DNA from: Deltaproteobacteria bacterium
GTDB taxonomy: Bacteria > Desulfobacterota > Desulfobaccia > Desulfobaccales > 0-14-0-80-60-11
Assembly: GCA_016874945.1 (NCBI GenBank)
Contig: VGSO01000171.1
Location: 1-6,520, forward strand
DNA: 6,520 bases
Reading direction: 5' to 3'
How positions within the stretch are numbered: the first letter of the stretch is position 1; every line of letters starts with the position of its first letter. Made by a program: the position numbers and the translations under genes. Under the pieces are notes generated by a model that did no database searches, was not told the DNA's origin, and saw nothing but the letters and a program-made list of their open reading frames with translations. This document shows, one piece after another, positions 1 through 6,025 of this stretch.

Positions 1-870
1 ATGACGAGCATCACGCCCTGGACGTGGCCCGGAAGGTGGTCCGGGAAGCCATCGACAACTTCCCCAACCGCCGGGCCCCGGTGATGATCCCCGCAGTTAG
101 TCATCCCATCGTGGTGGGCTTCAGCTATGAGACCATTCAGTACCTCCTGGGGGGTTCCATCCGGGGCACGTACTACACCCTGAACGACAACGTTATCGGC
201 GGCCGCATCCGGGGCGTGGCCGGCGTGGTGGGCTGCAACAACTGCCGCACCACCCAGGACTCATCCCACATGACCCTGATTAAAGAGCTGCTGAAGAATG
301 ACGTCATTGTGCTGTCCACCGGCTGCGCCGCCATGGCGGCGGGCAAGTACGGGCTCCTGACGCCGGAGTCGGCCTCCCAGTTCTGCGGTCCGGGGCTGGC
401 GGAGATTTGCGAGACCGTGGGCATCCCGCCGGTGTTGCACATGGGGGCCTGCGTGGACAACTCCCGCATCCTCATGGCCGCCACTGCCTGCGTCAAGGCC
501 GGCGGCCTAGGCACCGACATCAGCGATCTCCCCGCCGCGGGCGCGGCGCCGGAATGGATGTCGGAGAAGGCCATTGCCATCGGCCAGTACTTCGTGGCCT
601 CCGGGGTTTACACCTGCTTCGGGGTCACCTTCCCTCACCTTCCCTTCCACCGGCTCGGAAATCTTCACCGACTACCTGTTCAAGGGCATCGAGGAAGAGT
701 ACGGCGGCAAATGGGACTTCGTGGCCGATCCCATGGAAATGGCCAAAAAGATGATCGCCCATATCGATTCCAAGCGCAAAGCACTGGGCATCGACAAAGC
801 CCGGGAACGGGTGCTCATGGATATGGAAATGCGCCGCCAACTGGAAGCCGCGGCCGGGGAAGAGGCGTAA
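1..870 (+). CDS. cooS: Anaerobic Ni-Fe carbon monoxide dehydrogenase catalytic subunit, C-terminal part, frameshifted
   Basis: This is the C-terminal part of the CODH catalytic subunit (CooS/AcsA), which interconverts CO and CO2 at a Ni-Fe-S C-cluster and feeds CO to acetyl-CoA synthase. The left window edge removes the N-terminus; frame 3 is open from base 3. Numbering from there, three motifs match the last three C-cluster cysteines of the family: VGCNN (Cys78), STGCAA (Cys108) and HMGACVDNSR (Cys150). The first two are 30 residues apart, as in Carboxydothermus CODH II. The MSEKA motif (Lys189) likely holds the catalytic lysine. At 626-645 a perfect 10-bp tandem duplication shifts the frame. 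As read, frame 3 continues to 1103 with unrelated sequence overlapping acsB. Deleting one copy gives GVTFPSTGSEIF and a normal tail ending at TAA 868-870, for 285 visible residues. The family call is very secure; whether the frameshift is biological or technical is open. Confidence 0.95.
626..645 (+). repeat. 10-bp perfect tandem duplication causing a frameshift in cooS
   Basis: The unit CACCTTCCCT occurs twice back to back (626-635 and 636-645). Ten extra bases move the reading frame by +1. Before the repeat the CODH-like protein reads in frame 3 (FVASGVYTCFGVTFP); after it, CODH-like sequence (STGSEIFTDYLF) continues in frame 1. Removing one copy joins the two without loss. The surrounding tract is C/T-rich with internal CTTCC repeats, which would favour slippage in replication or misassembly. 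Confidence 0.95.
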
Positions 871-877
871 GCAATCC

Positions 878-905
878 AGGAGGCCACGCCGAGCCGCGGC
901 CTCTT
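878..905 (+). other. Intercistronic hairpin between cooS and acsB
   Basis: GAGGCC (880-885) and GGCCTC (898-903) can pair around a 12-base loop, and A878-T905 plus a G-T wobble extend the stem to 8 bp. It begins 7 bases after the cooS stop. It is followed only by TTATT, not a real T-tract, so it is more likely a mild terminator or an mRNA end-protecting structure than a full stop to transcription. No function is shown by sequence alone. Confidence 0.5.
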
Positions 906-914
906 ATTGATAAA

Positions 915-933
915 TTCCTTTATGAAAAAGGAA
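915..933 (+). promoter_or_regulatory. Small hairpin directly upstream of the acsB ribosome binding site
   Basis: TTCCTTT (915-921) is perfectly complementary to AAAGGAA (927-933) with a 5-base loop ATGAA. The 3' arm touches the first base of the acsB Shine-Dalgarno sequence (AGGAGG, 933-938). Pairing could tune ribosome access to acsB. The ATG in the loop (922-924) is out of frame with acsB and is not its start. Confidence 0.4.
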
Positions 934-938
934 GGAGG
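933..938 (+). promoter_or_regulatory. Shine-Dalgarno sequence fixing the GTG start of acsB
   Basis: AGGAGG lies 8 bases before GTG at 947-949. This perfect ribosome binding site, and the family-typical N-terminus that follows (MSKIIISAAIRGAHKIV), decide in favour of GTG as the acsB start. Confidence 0.85.
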
Positions 939-946
939 ACTCGACA

Positions 947-3178
947 GTGTCGAAAATCATTATTTCCGCTGCCATTCGCGGGGCTCACAAAATCGTTAAT
1001 AAATGCGCCGACGCGTTGTACGCGGCCCGGGAAAAATACGGGGAAAACCAGGAGATCGGCTTCCCCAATACTGCCTATTACCTCCCCATCATTTACTCCT
1101 TGATGGGCACCAAGATCGAGAAAATTAAAGACGCGGTGCCGGTGATGGAGCGCTGCAAACAGCTGCTGCCGCCGGTTCCCGCCGAGAAGCTCCACCTGCC
1201 CTACCTGGGACCCGGCCTGGACGCCGGTCTGGCCACCCTCATGGCCGAAGAAATCTTCGAGGCCGTCCGCTACCTCACCGACCCCGACTTCTACGTAGGG
1301 GGGGAAGAGGTTTTCAGCAAGGGCGACACCAAGATCTGGCTGGGCGCCGCGGAAGACACCGTCTTCCGGAAGCGGGGCATTGAGTTCGTGGACGGCTCCG
1401 CCCCCGGGTTCGCCGCCATCGTCGGCGCCGCACCCTCGGTCCAGGAAGCCGTGGACCTGGTCACTGAATATCAGAAAAAGAATCTGTACATCTTTTGCGC
1501 CGCCCGGAACATCGAAGGCACCACCTCGGTGCCCGAGCAGCTCCTGGAAGGCGGGGTGCAGATCGGCTGGCCCACCCGCATCGTGCCTTTCAGCCCGGAC
1601 ATCTCCGGCGCGGTCTTCGCCCTGGGATTCGCCAACCGGGCCGCCATGGCCTTCGGCGGCGTCAAACCCGGCGCGGCCTTGAAGATGCTCATCTACAACA
1701 AGGACCGGATCTTCGCCTTTGTCAACGCAGTGTCCGCCATTCCCGACGAGTGGTACGCCAACGCCGCGGGTTGTATCAACTGGGGCTTCCCCACCATCAC
1801 CAACCAGGACATCCCCCAGGTGCTGCCCACCGGCATCTGCACTTACGAGCACGTGGTGTCCAACGTGCCCATGAGCGAACTGGGCCAGAAGTCTATCGAA
1901 GTCCGGGGCCTCAAGGTCACCGTCACCGAGATCGACATCCCGGTGAACTTCGGCGCGGCCTTCGAGGGTGAGCGGGTCCGGAAGGATGACCTCTACGCGG
2001 AGTGCGGCGGCGGCAAGACCCAGGCCGTGGAGTGGGTCACCAGCAAGCGCATGGACGAAGTGGAAGACGGCAAGGTGGAAGTCATCGGTCCCGACCTGCC
2101 GGACCTGCCTCAGGACAAAATCCCCATGCGCCTGCCCCTGGGCGTGGTGGTGGAAGTGGCCGGCCGCAACTTCCAGCCCGACTTTGAGCCCATCCTGGAG
2201 CGGCAGATCCACCACCTGGTGAACTACGCCCAGGGCATCATGCACATCGGGCAGCGGGACATCGCCTGGTACCGCATCGGCAAAGCCGCGGTGGAAAAGG
2301 GCTTCACCCTGAAGCACATCGGCACCATCCTCCATGCCAAGTTCCACCAGGATTTCGGCGCCATCTTCGACAAGTGCCAGATCAAGATTTTCACCGAAAA
2401 AGACAAGGTGGACGAAATCACCCACGTGGCCCGGAAAGTTTACCAGGAACGGGACGAGCGGGTGGAGGGCATGACCGACGAGACCACCGAAACTTACTAC
2501 TCCTGCACTCTGTGCCAGTCCTTCGCCCCCAACCACGTGTGCGTGGTTTCTCCCGAGCGCACCGGCCTGTGCGGGGCTTACAACTGGATGGACTGCAAGG
2601 CGTCATTTGAGATCAACCCCACCGGTCCCAACCAACCCATCCAGAAGGGCGAGACCCTGGACGAGAAGCTGGGTAACTGGAAGGGAATCAACGACTTCGT
2701 CTTCAAGGCCTCCCGCCAGAAGGTCTCGTCTTACAACTTCTACAGCCTGGTTTATGACCCCATGACCACCTGCGGCTGCTGTGAGTGCATCTCCGCCATT
2801 CTGCCCATGTGCAACGGCATCATGACCGTGAACCGGGATTACACCGGGGAGACCCCCTGCGGCATGAAGTTCACCACCCTGGCGGGCGTCATCGGCGGCG
2901 GCCAGGTGACCCCGGGCTTCGTGGGCCACAGCAAGTACAACGTCTGCCAGCGGAAGTTCATCCTCGGCGACGGCGGCCTGGCCCGGGTGGTGTGGATGCC
3001 CAAGTCTTTCAAAGAGGAAATCCGGGAACGGCTCCTCAAGCGGGGCGAAGAACTGGGCATCCCTGACCTCATCGACCGCATCGCCGATGAAACCGTGGGC
3101 GTCACGGAAGACGAAATCCTGCCCTTCCTGACGGAGAAAAATCATCCGGCGCTTGCCATGGATCCGATTATTGGCTAA
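947..3178 (+). CDS. acsB: Acetyl-CoA synthase (CO-methylating), CODH/ACS complex beta/alpha subunit
   Basis: AcsB condenses CO, a methyl group from the corrinoid iron-sulfur protein, and CoA into acetyl-CoA, or the reverse, at the Ni-Ni-[4Fe-4S] A-cluster; it is cytoplasmic and forms a complex with CODH. The protein has 743 residues and starts at GTG. The [4Fe-4S] ligands are Cys520, Cys523, Cys532 and Cys542 (SCTLCQSF, NHVC, GLC). The distal-nickel Cys-Gly-Cys motif is 609-611 within TTCGCCEC. All are offset by exactly +14 from the Moorella enzyme (506/509/518/528 and 595/597), and Phe526 falls at the position of Moorella Phe512 beside the A-cluster. About the first 310 residues should form the CODH-contacting domain with the CO channel, followed by the middle domain and the A-cluster domain. 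The bacterial N-terminal domain is present, unlike in archaeal CdhC. The gene is intact, 76 bp after cooS and 121 bp before acsC, and probably co-transcribed with them. Confidence 0.98.
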   Translation: MSKIIISAAIRGAHKIVNKCADALYAAREKYGENQEIGFPNTAYYLPIIYSLMGTKIEKIKDAVPVMERCKQLLPPVPAEKLHLPYLGPGLDAGLATLMAEEIFEAVRYLTDPDFYVGGEEVFSKGDTKIWLGAAEDTVFRKRGIEFVDGSAPGFAAIVGAAPSVQEAVDLVTEYQKKNLYIFCAARNIEGTTSVPEQLLEGGVQIGWPTRIVPFSPDISGAVFALGFANRAAMAFGGVKPGAALKMLIYNKDRIFAFVNAVSAIPDEWYANAAGCINWGFPTITNQDIPQVLPTGICTYEHVVSNVPMSELGQKSIEVRGLKVTVTEIDIPVNFGAAFEGERVRKDDLYAECGGGKTQAVEWVTSKRMDEVEDGKVEVIGPDLPDLPQDKIPMRLPLGVVVEVAGRNFQPDFEPILERQIHHLVNYAQGIMHIGQRDIAWYRIGKAAVEKGFTLKHIGTILHAKFHQDFGAIFDKCQIKIFTEKDKVDEITHVARKVYQERDERVEGMTDETTETYYSCTLCQSFAPNHVCVVSPERTGLCGAYNWMDCKASFEINPTGPNQPIQKGETLDEKLGNWKGINDFVFKASRQKVSSYNFYSLVYDPMTTCGCCECISAILPMCNGIMTVNRDYTGETPCGMKFTTLAGVIGGGQVTPGFVGHSKYNVCQRKFILGDGGLARVVWMPKSFKEEIRERLLKRGEELGIPDLIDRIADETVGVTEDEILPFLTEKNHPALAMDPIIG

Positions 3179-3184
3179 CCCTGA

Positions 3185-3215
3185 AAGGGCCGGGAGATAA
3201 AATCTCTCGGCCCTT
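3185..3215 (+). terminator. Strong hairpin between acsB and acsC (attenuator or mRNA-processing structure)
   Basis: Arms 3185-3197 (AAGGGCCGGGAGA) and 3203-3215 (TCTCTCGGCCCTT) pair over 13 bp with one G-T wobble and a 5-base loop TAAAA. The stem starts 7 bases after the acsB stop. Only TTG follows on the 3' side, so a classical U-tract is missing on this strand. A partial terminator or attenuator that lowers acsC/acsE transcripts relative to acsB, or a 3'-end stabiliser, fits better than complete termination. The structure is seen in the sequence; the role is inferred. Confidence 0.6.
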
Positions 3216-3299
3216 GTCCTATGGGGTCCCGGCCGACGAGCGGGGCCTGACTCCCGCAACCGGCTTCCGGACCGCCAGGCATGGATAAGGAGAGAGACA

Positions 3300-4640
3300 A
3301 TGGCTTTAACGGGAATTGAAATTTTCAAACTCCTCGCCAAGACCAACTGTAAAGAATGCGGTTTCCCCACCTGTTTGGCTTTTGCCATGGCCCTGGCCAG
3401 CGGGAAGGCGGAATTGGACGCCTGCCCCTATGTCTCGGATGAAGTCCGGGAAAAACTGGCCGAGGCCTCTGCTCCGCCCATCCGCCCGGTAAAGATCGCC
3501 ATGAAAGACGCGGTCAAAACGGTGGGCGGGGAAACCGTAATGTTCCGCCACGAAAAGACTTTTTTCAACCCCACCATCATCGCCGGGCGGCTCACCACCG
3601 CCATGTCCGACGCGGAGGTGGATGCCCAAATCGGCAAGTTCAATTCGCTCCAGTTTGACCGGGTGGGTCTGCTGCTCCGGCCCGAGATGCTGGTGGTCCA
3701 TGATGTTAATGGCGACGCCGCCAAGTTCGCGGGCATGGCCAAAAAGGTGGCGGACCAGAGCGATGCCGCCATCATGCTGTGCTCGGATAAGGTTGATGTC
3801 GTCAAGGCCGGCCTGGAGGCCGTCAAGGACCGTAAGCCGGTGCTGGGCGTGGCCACTGCGGCCAATGCCGACGCCATGGGCGCTTTGGCCAAGGAGGCTG
3901 GCCTGCCGCTGGTGGCCCAGGCCGAAGGCTACGACGCTCTGGCGGAACTCACCACCAAGCTCACCGGCATGGGCCTCAAGGACCTGATCATCGATGCCGG
4001 GGCCAAAACCCTGAAACAGGCCCTTCAGGACCAGATTGTCATCCGCCGGGCCGCCCTGGTGCCCAAGTTTAAGCCCTTTGGGTTCCCCACGGTGACCTGC
4101 CCCTGCGAGATGACCGACGACCCCATGAAGGAAGCCCTCTACGCCGCGACCTTCATTGCCAAGTACGGTGGCATCACGGTCCTGAGCGATCTGGACGCCG
4201 CGGTGGTCTTCCCCCTTCTGCTGGAGCGCCTCAACATTTACACCGATCCGCAGAAGCCCATGATCATTTCCGCGGGCATTTACGAAATCAACAACCCCGG
4301 CCCCGATTCCCCCGTGGCCGTGACCACCAACTTCGCGCTGACCTACTTCATCGTGTCCGGCGAAATCGAAGGCAGCAAGGTCCCCACCTGGCTGCTCATC
4401 CAGGACACCGAGGGACTGTCGGTCTTGACCGCCTGGGCCGCCGGCAAGTTCTCCGGGGACACCGTGGCCCACTTTGTCAAAAAGTGCGGCATAACGGATA
4501 AAACCAAGACCCGGACCATCATTATTCCGGGTTATTCGGCAGGCATCAGCGGCGACCTGGAAGAGGAACTCCCCGATTGGAAGGTCCTCATCGGTCCCCG
4601 GGAAGCCTCGCACATTCCGGCCTTCTTGAAGAACCTGTAG
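3300..4640 (+). CDS. acsC: Corrinoid iron-sulfur protein large (gamma) subunit
   Basis: AcsC carries the cobalamin that receives the methyl group from methyl-tetrahydrofolate (via AcsE) and delivers it to the A-cluster of AcsB; its [4Fe-4S] cluster reactivates oxidised Co(II). The ATG start has AAGGAG (3287-3292) 7 bases upstream. The 446 residues match the family's usual length. The N-terminal iron-sulfur module shows C17-x2-C20-x4-C25-x16-C42 (TNCKECGFPTC...ACP), the family's four ligands. A TIM-barrel domain follows (about 90-325), then a C-terminal corrinoid-binding domain with the signature stretches WLLIQDTEGLSVLTAWAAGK (364-383) and GYSAGISGDLEEELP (411-425). The gene is intact. In most bacteria the partner small subunit AcsD is encoded nearby, yet the next gene here is acsE, so AcsD must be encoded elsewhere if the protein works as the usual heterodimer. 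Confidence 0.97.
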   Translation: MALTGIEIFKLLAKTNCKECGFPTCLAFAMALASGKAELDACPYVSDEVREKLAEASAPPIRPVKIAMKDAVKTVGGETVMFRHEKTFFNPTIIAGRLTTAMSDAEVDAQIGKFNSLQFDRVGLLLRPEMLVVHDVNGDAAKFAGMAKKVADQSDAAIMLCSDKVDVVKAGLEAVKDRKPVLGVATAANADAMGALAKEAGLPLVAQAEGYDALAELTTKLTGMGLKDLIIDAGAKTLKQALQDQIVIRRAALVPKFKPFGFPTVTCPCEMTDDPMKEALYAATFIAKYGGITVLSDLDAAVVFPLLLERLNIYTDPQKPMIISAGIYEINNPGPDSPVAVTTNFALTYFIVSGEIEGSKVPTWLLIQDTEGLSVLTAWAAGKFSGDTVAHFVKKCGITDKTKTRTIIIPGYSAGISGDLEEELPDWKVLIGPREASHIPAFLKNL

Positions 4641-4661
4641 TTTGGGGAGTTCCTGAAACCT

Positions 4662-4692
4662 GGGGAGAAAGCTGATCAGTCTCTTTCTCCTC
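4662..4692 (+). other. Intercistronic hairpin between acsC and acsE
   Basis: GGAGAAAG (4664-4671) pairs with CTTTCTCC (4683-4690), and an outer G-T wobble and G-C pair extend it to 10 bp. The 11-base loop contains the palindrome CTGATCAG (4672-4679). It lies in the 80-bp gap, 21 bases after the acsC stop and 28 bases before the acsE start. No T-tract follows, so a stabilising or processing role is as likely as attenuation. Confidence 0.45.
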
Positions 4693-4720
4693 TATTACCC
4701 TAAAGCAAGGGGGTTACCTG

Positions 4721-5640
4721 ATGAGCAAATTCTATCGCATCGGCGAAAATCTGAATGTGGTGACCAAAATATACGGTCAGGCCATGAAAGAGCGGAACCC
4801 CAAGCCACTCCAGGAACTGGCCGTGAAAGAGGCGGAAAAAAAGGTGGACTTTATTGACGTGAACATCGGCCCGGCCCGCAAGGGCGGCGAAGAATTGATG
4901 GAGTGGATCGTCAAAGCCATCCAGGAAGTGGTGCCCAATATTCCCCTGGCCCTGGACACCTCCAACATCGCCGCCATGGAAGCCGGCCTCAAGGTTCACA
5001 AGGGCAAGGCCATTATCAACTCCATCATGGCCCGGGAAGAGCGCATGACCGGCATGATGCCCCTGGTGAGAAAGTACGACGCGGACATGATCGGCCTCCT
5101 GTGGGGTCCGGAAGGCATGCCCCGGGACGAACACGAGCGGGGCATGCTCACCGCCGAGATCCTGGCCAAGGCCGCGGAATACGACATCCCCAACGAGGCC
5201 ATCTGGTTTGACCCCATCATCGCGCCCCTGAACATCCAGCAAAACCAGCTCATCGCGGTGTTGGAATACATGAAGATGCTCCAGGACATGGCCCCGGGGT
5301 CCAAATCCACCTGCGGGCTGTCCAACTCCAGTAACGGCGTGCCGGATGAACTCCGGCCCATCATCAACCGCACCTACGTCATCATGGTCCAGCGCTACGG
5401 CATGGTCTCGGCCATCGTGGACGCCTTCGACGACGAACTGTGGGACGTGGTGGACGGCAGGAAGCCCGAGGCCGTGAAGATCGTCCACGACATCATGGAC
5501 GGCAAATCCGTGAACATCGCCTCCATGCCCAAGGACCTCCAGAACTACGCCAAATGCCCAAGGACCTCCAGAACTACGCCAAAACCGCCCGGGTCATCAT
5601 GGGCCAGGTGCTGTTCAGCGATTCGTGGTTGGAGATTTAA
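4721..5640 (+). CDS. acsE: 5-methyltetrahydrofolate:corrinoid/iron-sulfur protein methyltransferase, frameshifted near the 3' end
   Basis: AcsE transfers the N5-methyl group of methyl-tetrahydrofolate to the cob(I)amide of the corrinoid iron-sulfur protein. It is a pterin-binding TIM barrel of the DHPS/MetH type. ATG follows AAGGGGG (4707-4713) by 7 bases. Residues matching the Moorella pterin site are Asp79 (ALDTSN), Asn100 (IINS), Asp164 (FDP) and Asn202 (GLSN). A perfect 29-bp tandem duplication at 5525-5582 shifts the frame after residue 278. As read, 36 unrelated residues follow and the frame ends at TAA 5663-5665, inside the downstream inverted-repeat element. Removing one copy gives a 296-residue protein ending TARVIMGQVLFSDSWLEI with stop 5638-5640, resembling the family end (ILLNQTVYCDSF in Moorella). 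Compared with the 262-residue Moorella enzyme there is a roughly 30-residue insertion before the last helix. The catalytic core is intact; the lesion affects only the final helix. Confidence 0.95.
5525..5582 (+). repeat. 29-bp perfect tandem duplication causing a frameshift in acsE
   Basis: The 29-base unit that begins ATGCCCAAGG and ends TACGCCAA occurs at 5525-5553 and again, without a change, at 5554-5582. Twenty-nine is not divisible by three, so the native tail (TARVIMGQVLF...) lies in another frame after the repeat. The unit encodes MPKDLQNYA. GCCCAA near the start and GCCAA at the end of the unit are near-identical, a possible microhomology for slippage. Confidence 0.97.
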
Positions 5641-5765
5641 TACCAAGTTGCTATCAAACGAGTAAAAATGTCATTCTGAGCGCAGCGAAGAATCTAGATT
5701 CATCACTCCGCTTCGCTCCGTTCAGAATGACAAACAAAAATTACCTCTTTGACGGCAACTTGGTA
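5641..5765. mobile_element. MITE-like full-length palindrome abutting the acsE stop
   Basis: Terminal inverted repeats TACCAAGTTGC (5641-5651) and GCAACTTGGTA (5755-5765) are perfect over 11 bp. Inside, arms 5670-5690 (GTCATTCTGAGCGCAGCGAA...) and 5711-5731 (...CGTTCAGAATGAC) pair at 19 of 21 positions plus one wobble, around a centre holding the palindrome AATCTAGATT (5691-5700). The segments between outer and inner repeats also pair imperfectly, so the whole 125 bp can fold into one hairpin. TAA occurs on both sides (5638-5640 and 5766-5768) and may be a target-site duplication; the left copy is the native acsE stop codon. There is no transposase, so any mobility would be in trans. From memory, the inner arm resembles small dispersed repeats common in Desulfobacterota genomes. 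It may also act as a bidirectional terminator. Confidence 0.65.
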
Positions 5766-5805
5766 TAACGCCTACCGGCAATCGCCGCTTGAAAACTGAG
5801 GAAAA

Positions 5806-5851
5806 GGGCGCAATTTATTGCGCCCGAAAGGCGGGCGTGATAAATCACGCT
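5806..5851 (-). terminator. Pair of compact hairpins, possible terminator for the minus-strand gene
   Basis: GGGCGCAA (5806-5813) and TTGCGCCC (5818-5825) form a perfect 8-bp stem with a TTTA loop. GCGTGA (5835-5840) and TCACGC (5845-5850) form a second stem with a TAAA loop. CGCCC (5821-5825) can alternatively pair with GGGCG (5833-5837). Read on the minus strand, the first stem is followed by TTTT (5805-5802), as in an intrinsic terminator, about 200 nt beyond the efflux gene's stop. Such paired REP-like hairpins may instead be a dispersed repeat. Confidence 0.45.
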
Positions 5852-5868
5852 ACAACTGTTGCCTTTCC

Positions 5869-5898
5869 ACTGCGACTTGGTATACTGCGACTTGGTAT
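5869..5898. repeat. 15-bp perfect tandem repeat echoing the MITE terminus
   Basis: ACTGCGACTTGGTAT occurs at 5869-5883 and again at 5884-5898. Its GCGACTTGGTAT part differs by one base from the right end of the upstream palindrome (GCAACTTGGTAT, 5755-5766). The two copies may therefore be decayed or partial ends of the same element family. Confidence 0.85.
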
Positions 5899-5902
5899 AA
5901 TA

Positions 5903-5935
5903 CCGTTTTCGGTTTTCGGTCTTCGGTTTTCGGTT
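5903..5935. repeat. 7-bp minisatellite (GTTTTCG)n
   Basis: Four consecutive heptamers, GTTTTCG (5905-5911), GTTTTCG (5912-5918), GTCTTCG (5919-5925) and GTTTTCG (5926-5932), are followed by a partial unit. One unit has a single T-to-C change. The array is non-coding. Confidence 0.85.
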
Positions 5936-6025
5936 AAAATAAATAAGATTTATCAATAAGTTACAGGTTGAGTTTGTTGCACCTGAAAGCGGACACGGTA
6001 TAAAACCTGACCCGTGACCTGATCC

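Larger units (their letters stand above)
5641..6025. other. Convergent, repeat-rich intergenic region without a credible gene
   Basis: These 385 bases separate the acs cluster from the convergent efflux gene. Sequence composition changes sharply from the GC-rich coding regions to AT-rich, palindromic DNA. In order it holds a MITE-like element (5641-5765), unremarkable sequence (5769-5805), two hairpins (5806-5851), a 15-bp tandem repeat (5869-5898), a 7-bp minisatellite (5903-5935) and about 90 bases (5936-6025) in which only a weak CAGGT/ACCTG inverted repeat is visible. Short open frames here consist of repeats and are not believable proteins. Confidence 0.75.

Noticed and set aside
24..1103. 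Uninterrupted frame-3 reading of the first gene as a 359-residue protein overlapping acsB
   Set aside because: After base 645 the translation is Arg/Gly/Pro-rich and not CODH-like, while CODH sequence continues in frame 1. GTG at 24 is an internal valine codon, not a start.
920..2536. Long minus-strand open frame opposite acsB (538 codons)
   Set aside because: It is a GC-codon-bias mirror of acsB, with low-complexity His/Gly/Val-rich translation and no recognisable domain. acsB on the + strand is unmistakable.
3306..4613. Long minus-strand open frame opposite acsC (435 codons)
   Set aside because: It is an antisense shadow of acsC with biased His/Gly composition and no recognisable family.
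4700..5488. Minus-strand open frame opposite acsE (262 codons)
   Set aside because: It is an antisense shadow of acsE; the conserved pterin-site residues are on the + strand.
5525..5582. Programmed ribosomal frameshifting to reach the correct acsE tail
   Set aside because: The shift coincides exactly with a 29-bp duplication, and no slippery heptamer with a downstream structure is seen. Simple duplication explains it.
5869..5935. Possible CRISPR array
   Set aside because: The repeats are directly abutting 15-mers and 7-mers without spacers, and there are no cas genes.
5741..5956. Minus-strand 71-codon frame in the intergenic region
   Set aside because: Its translation is made of the 7-bp and 15-bp repeats and hairpin sequence (RKPKTENRKR, YTKSQYTKSQ), so it is not a plausible gene.
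5936..6025. Weak inverted repeat CAGGT...ACCTG as a terminator
   Set aside because: It has only about 5 bp of stem, a long loop and no T-tract, which is too weak to call.
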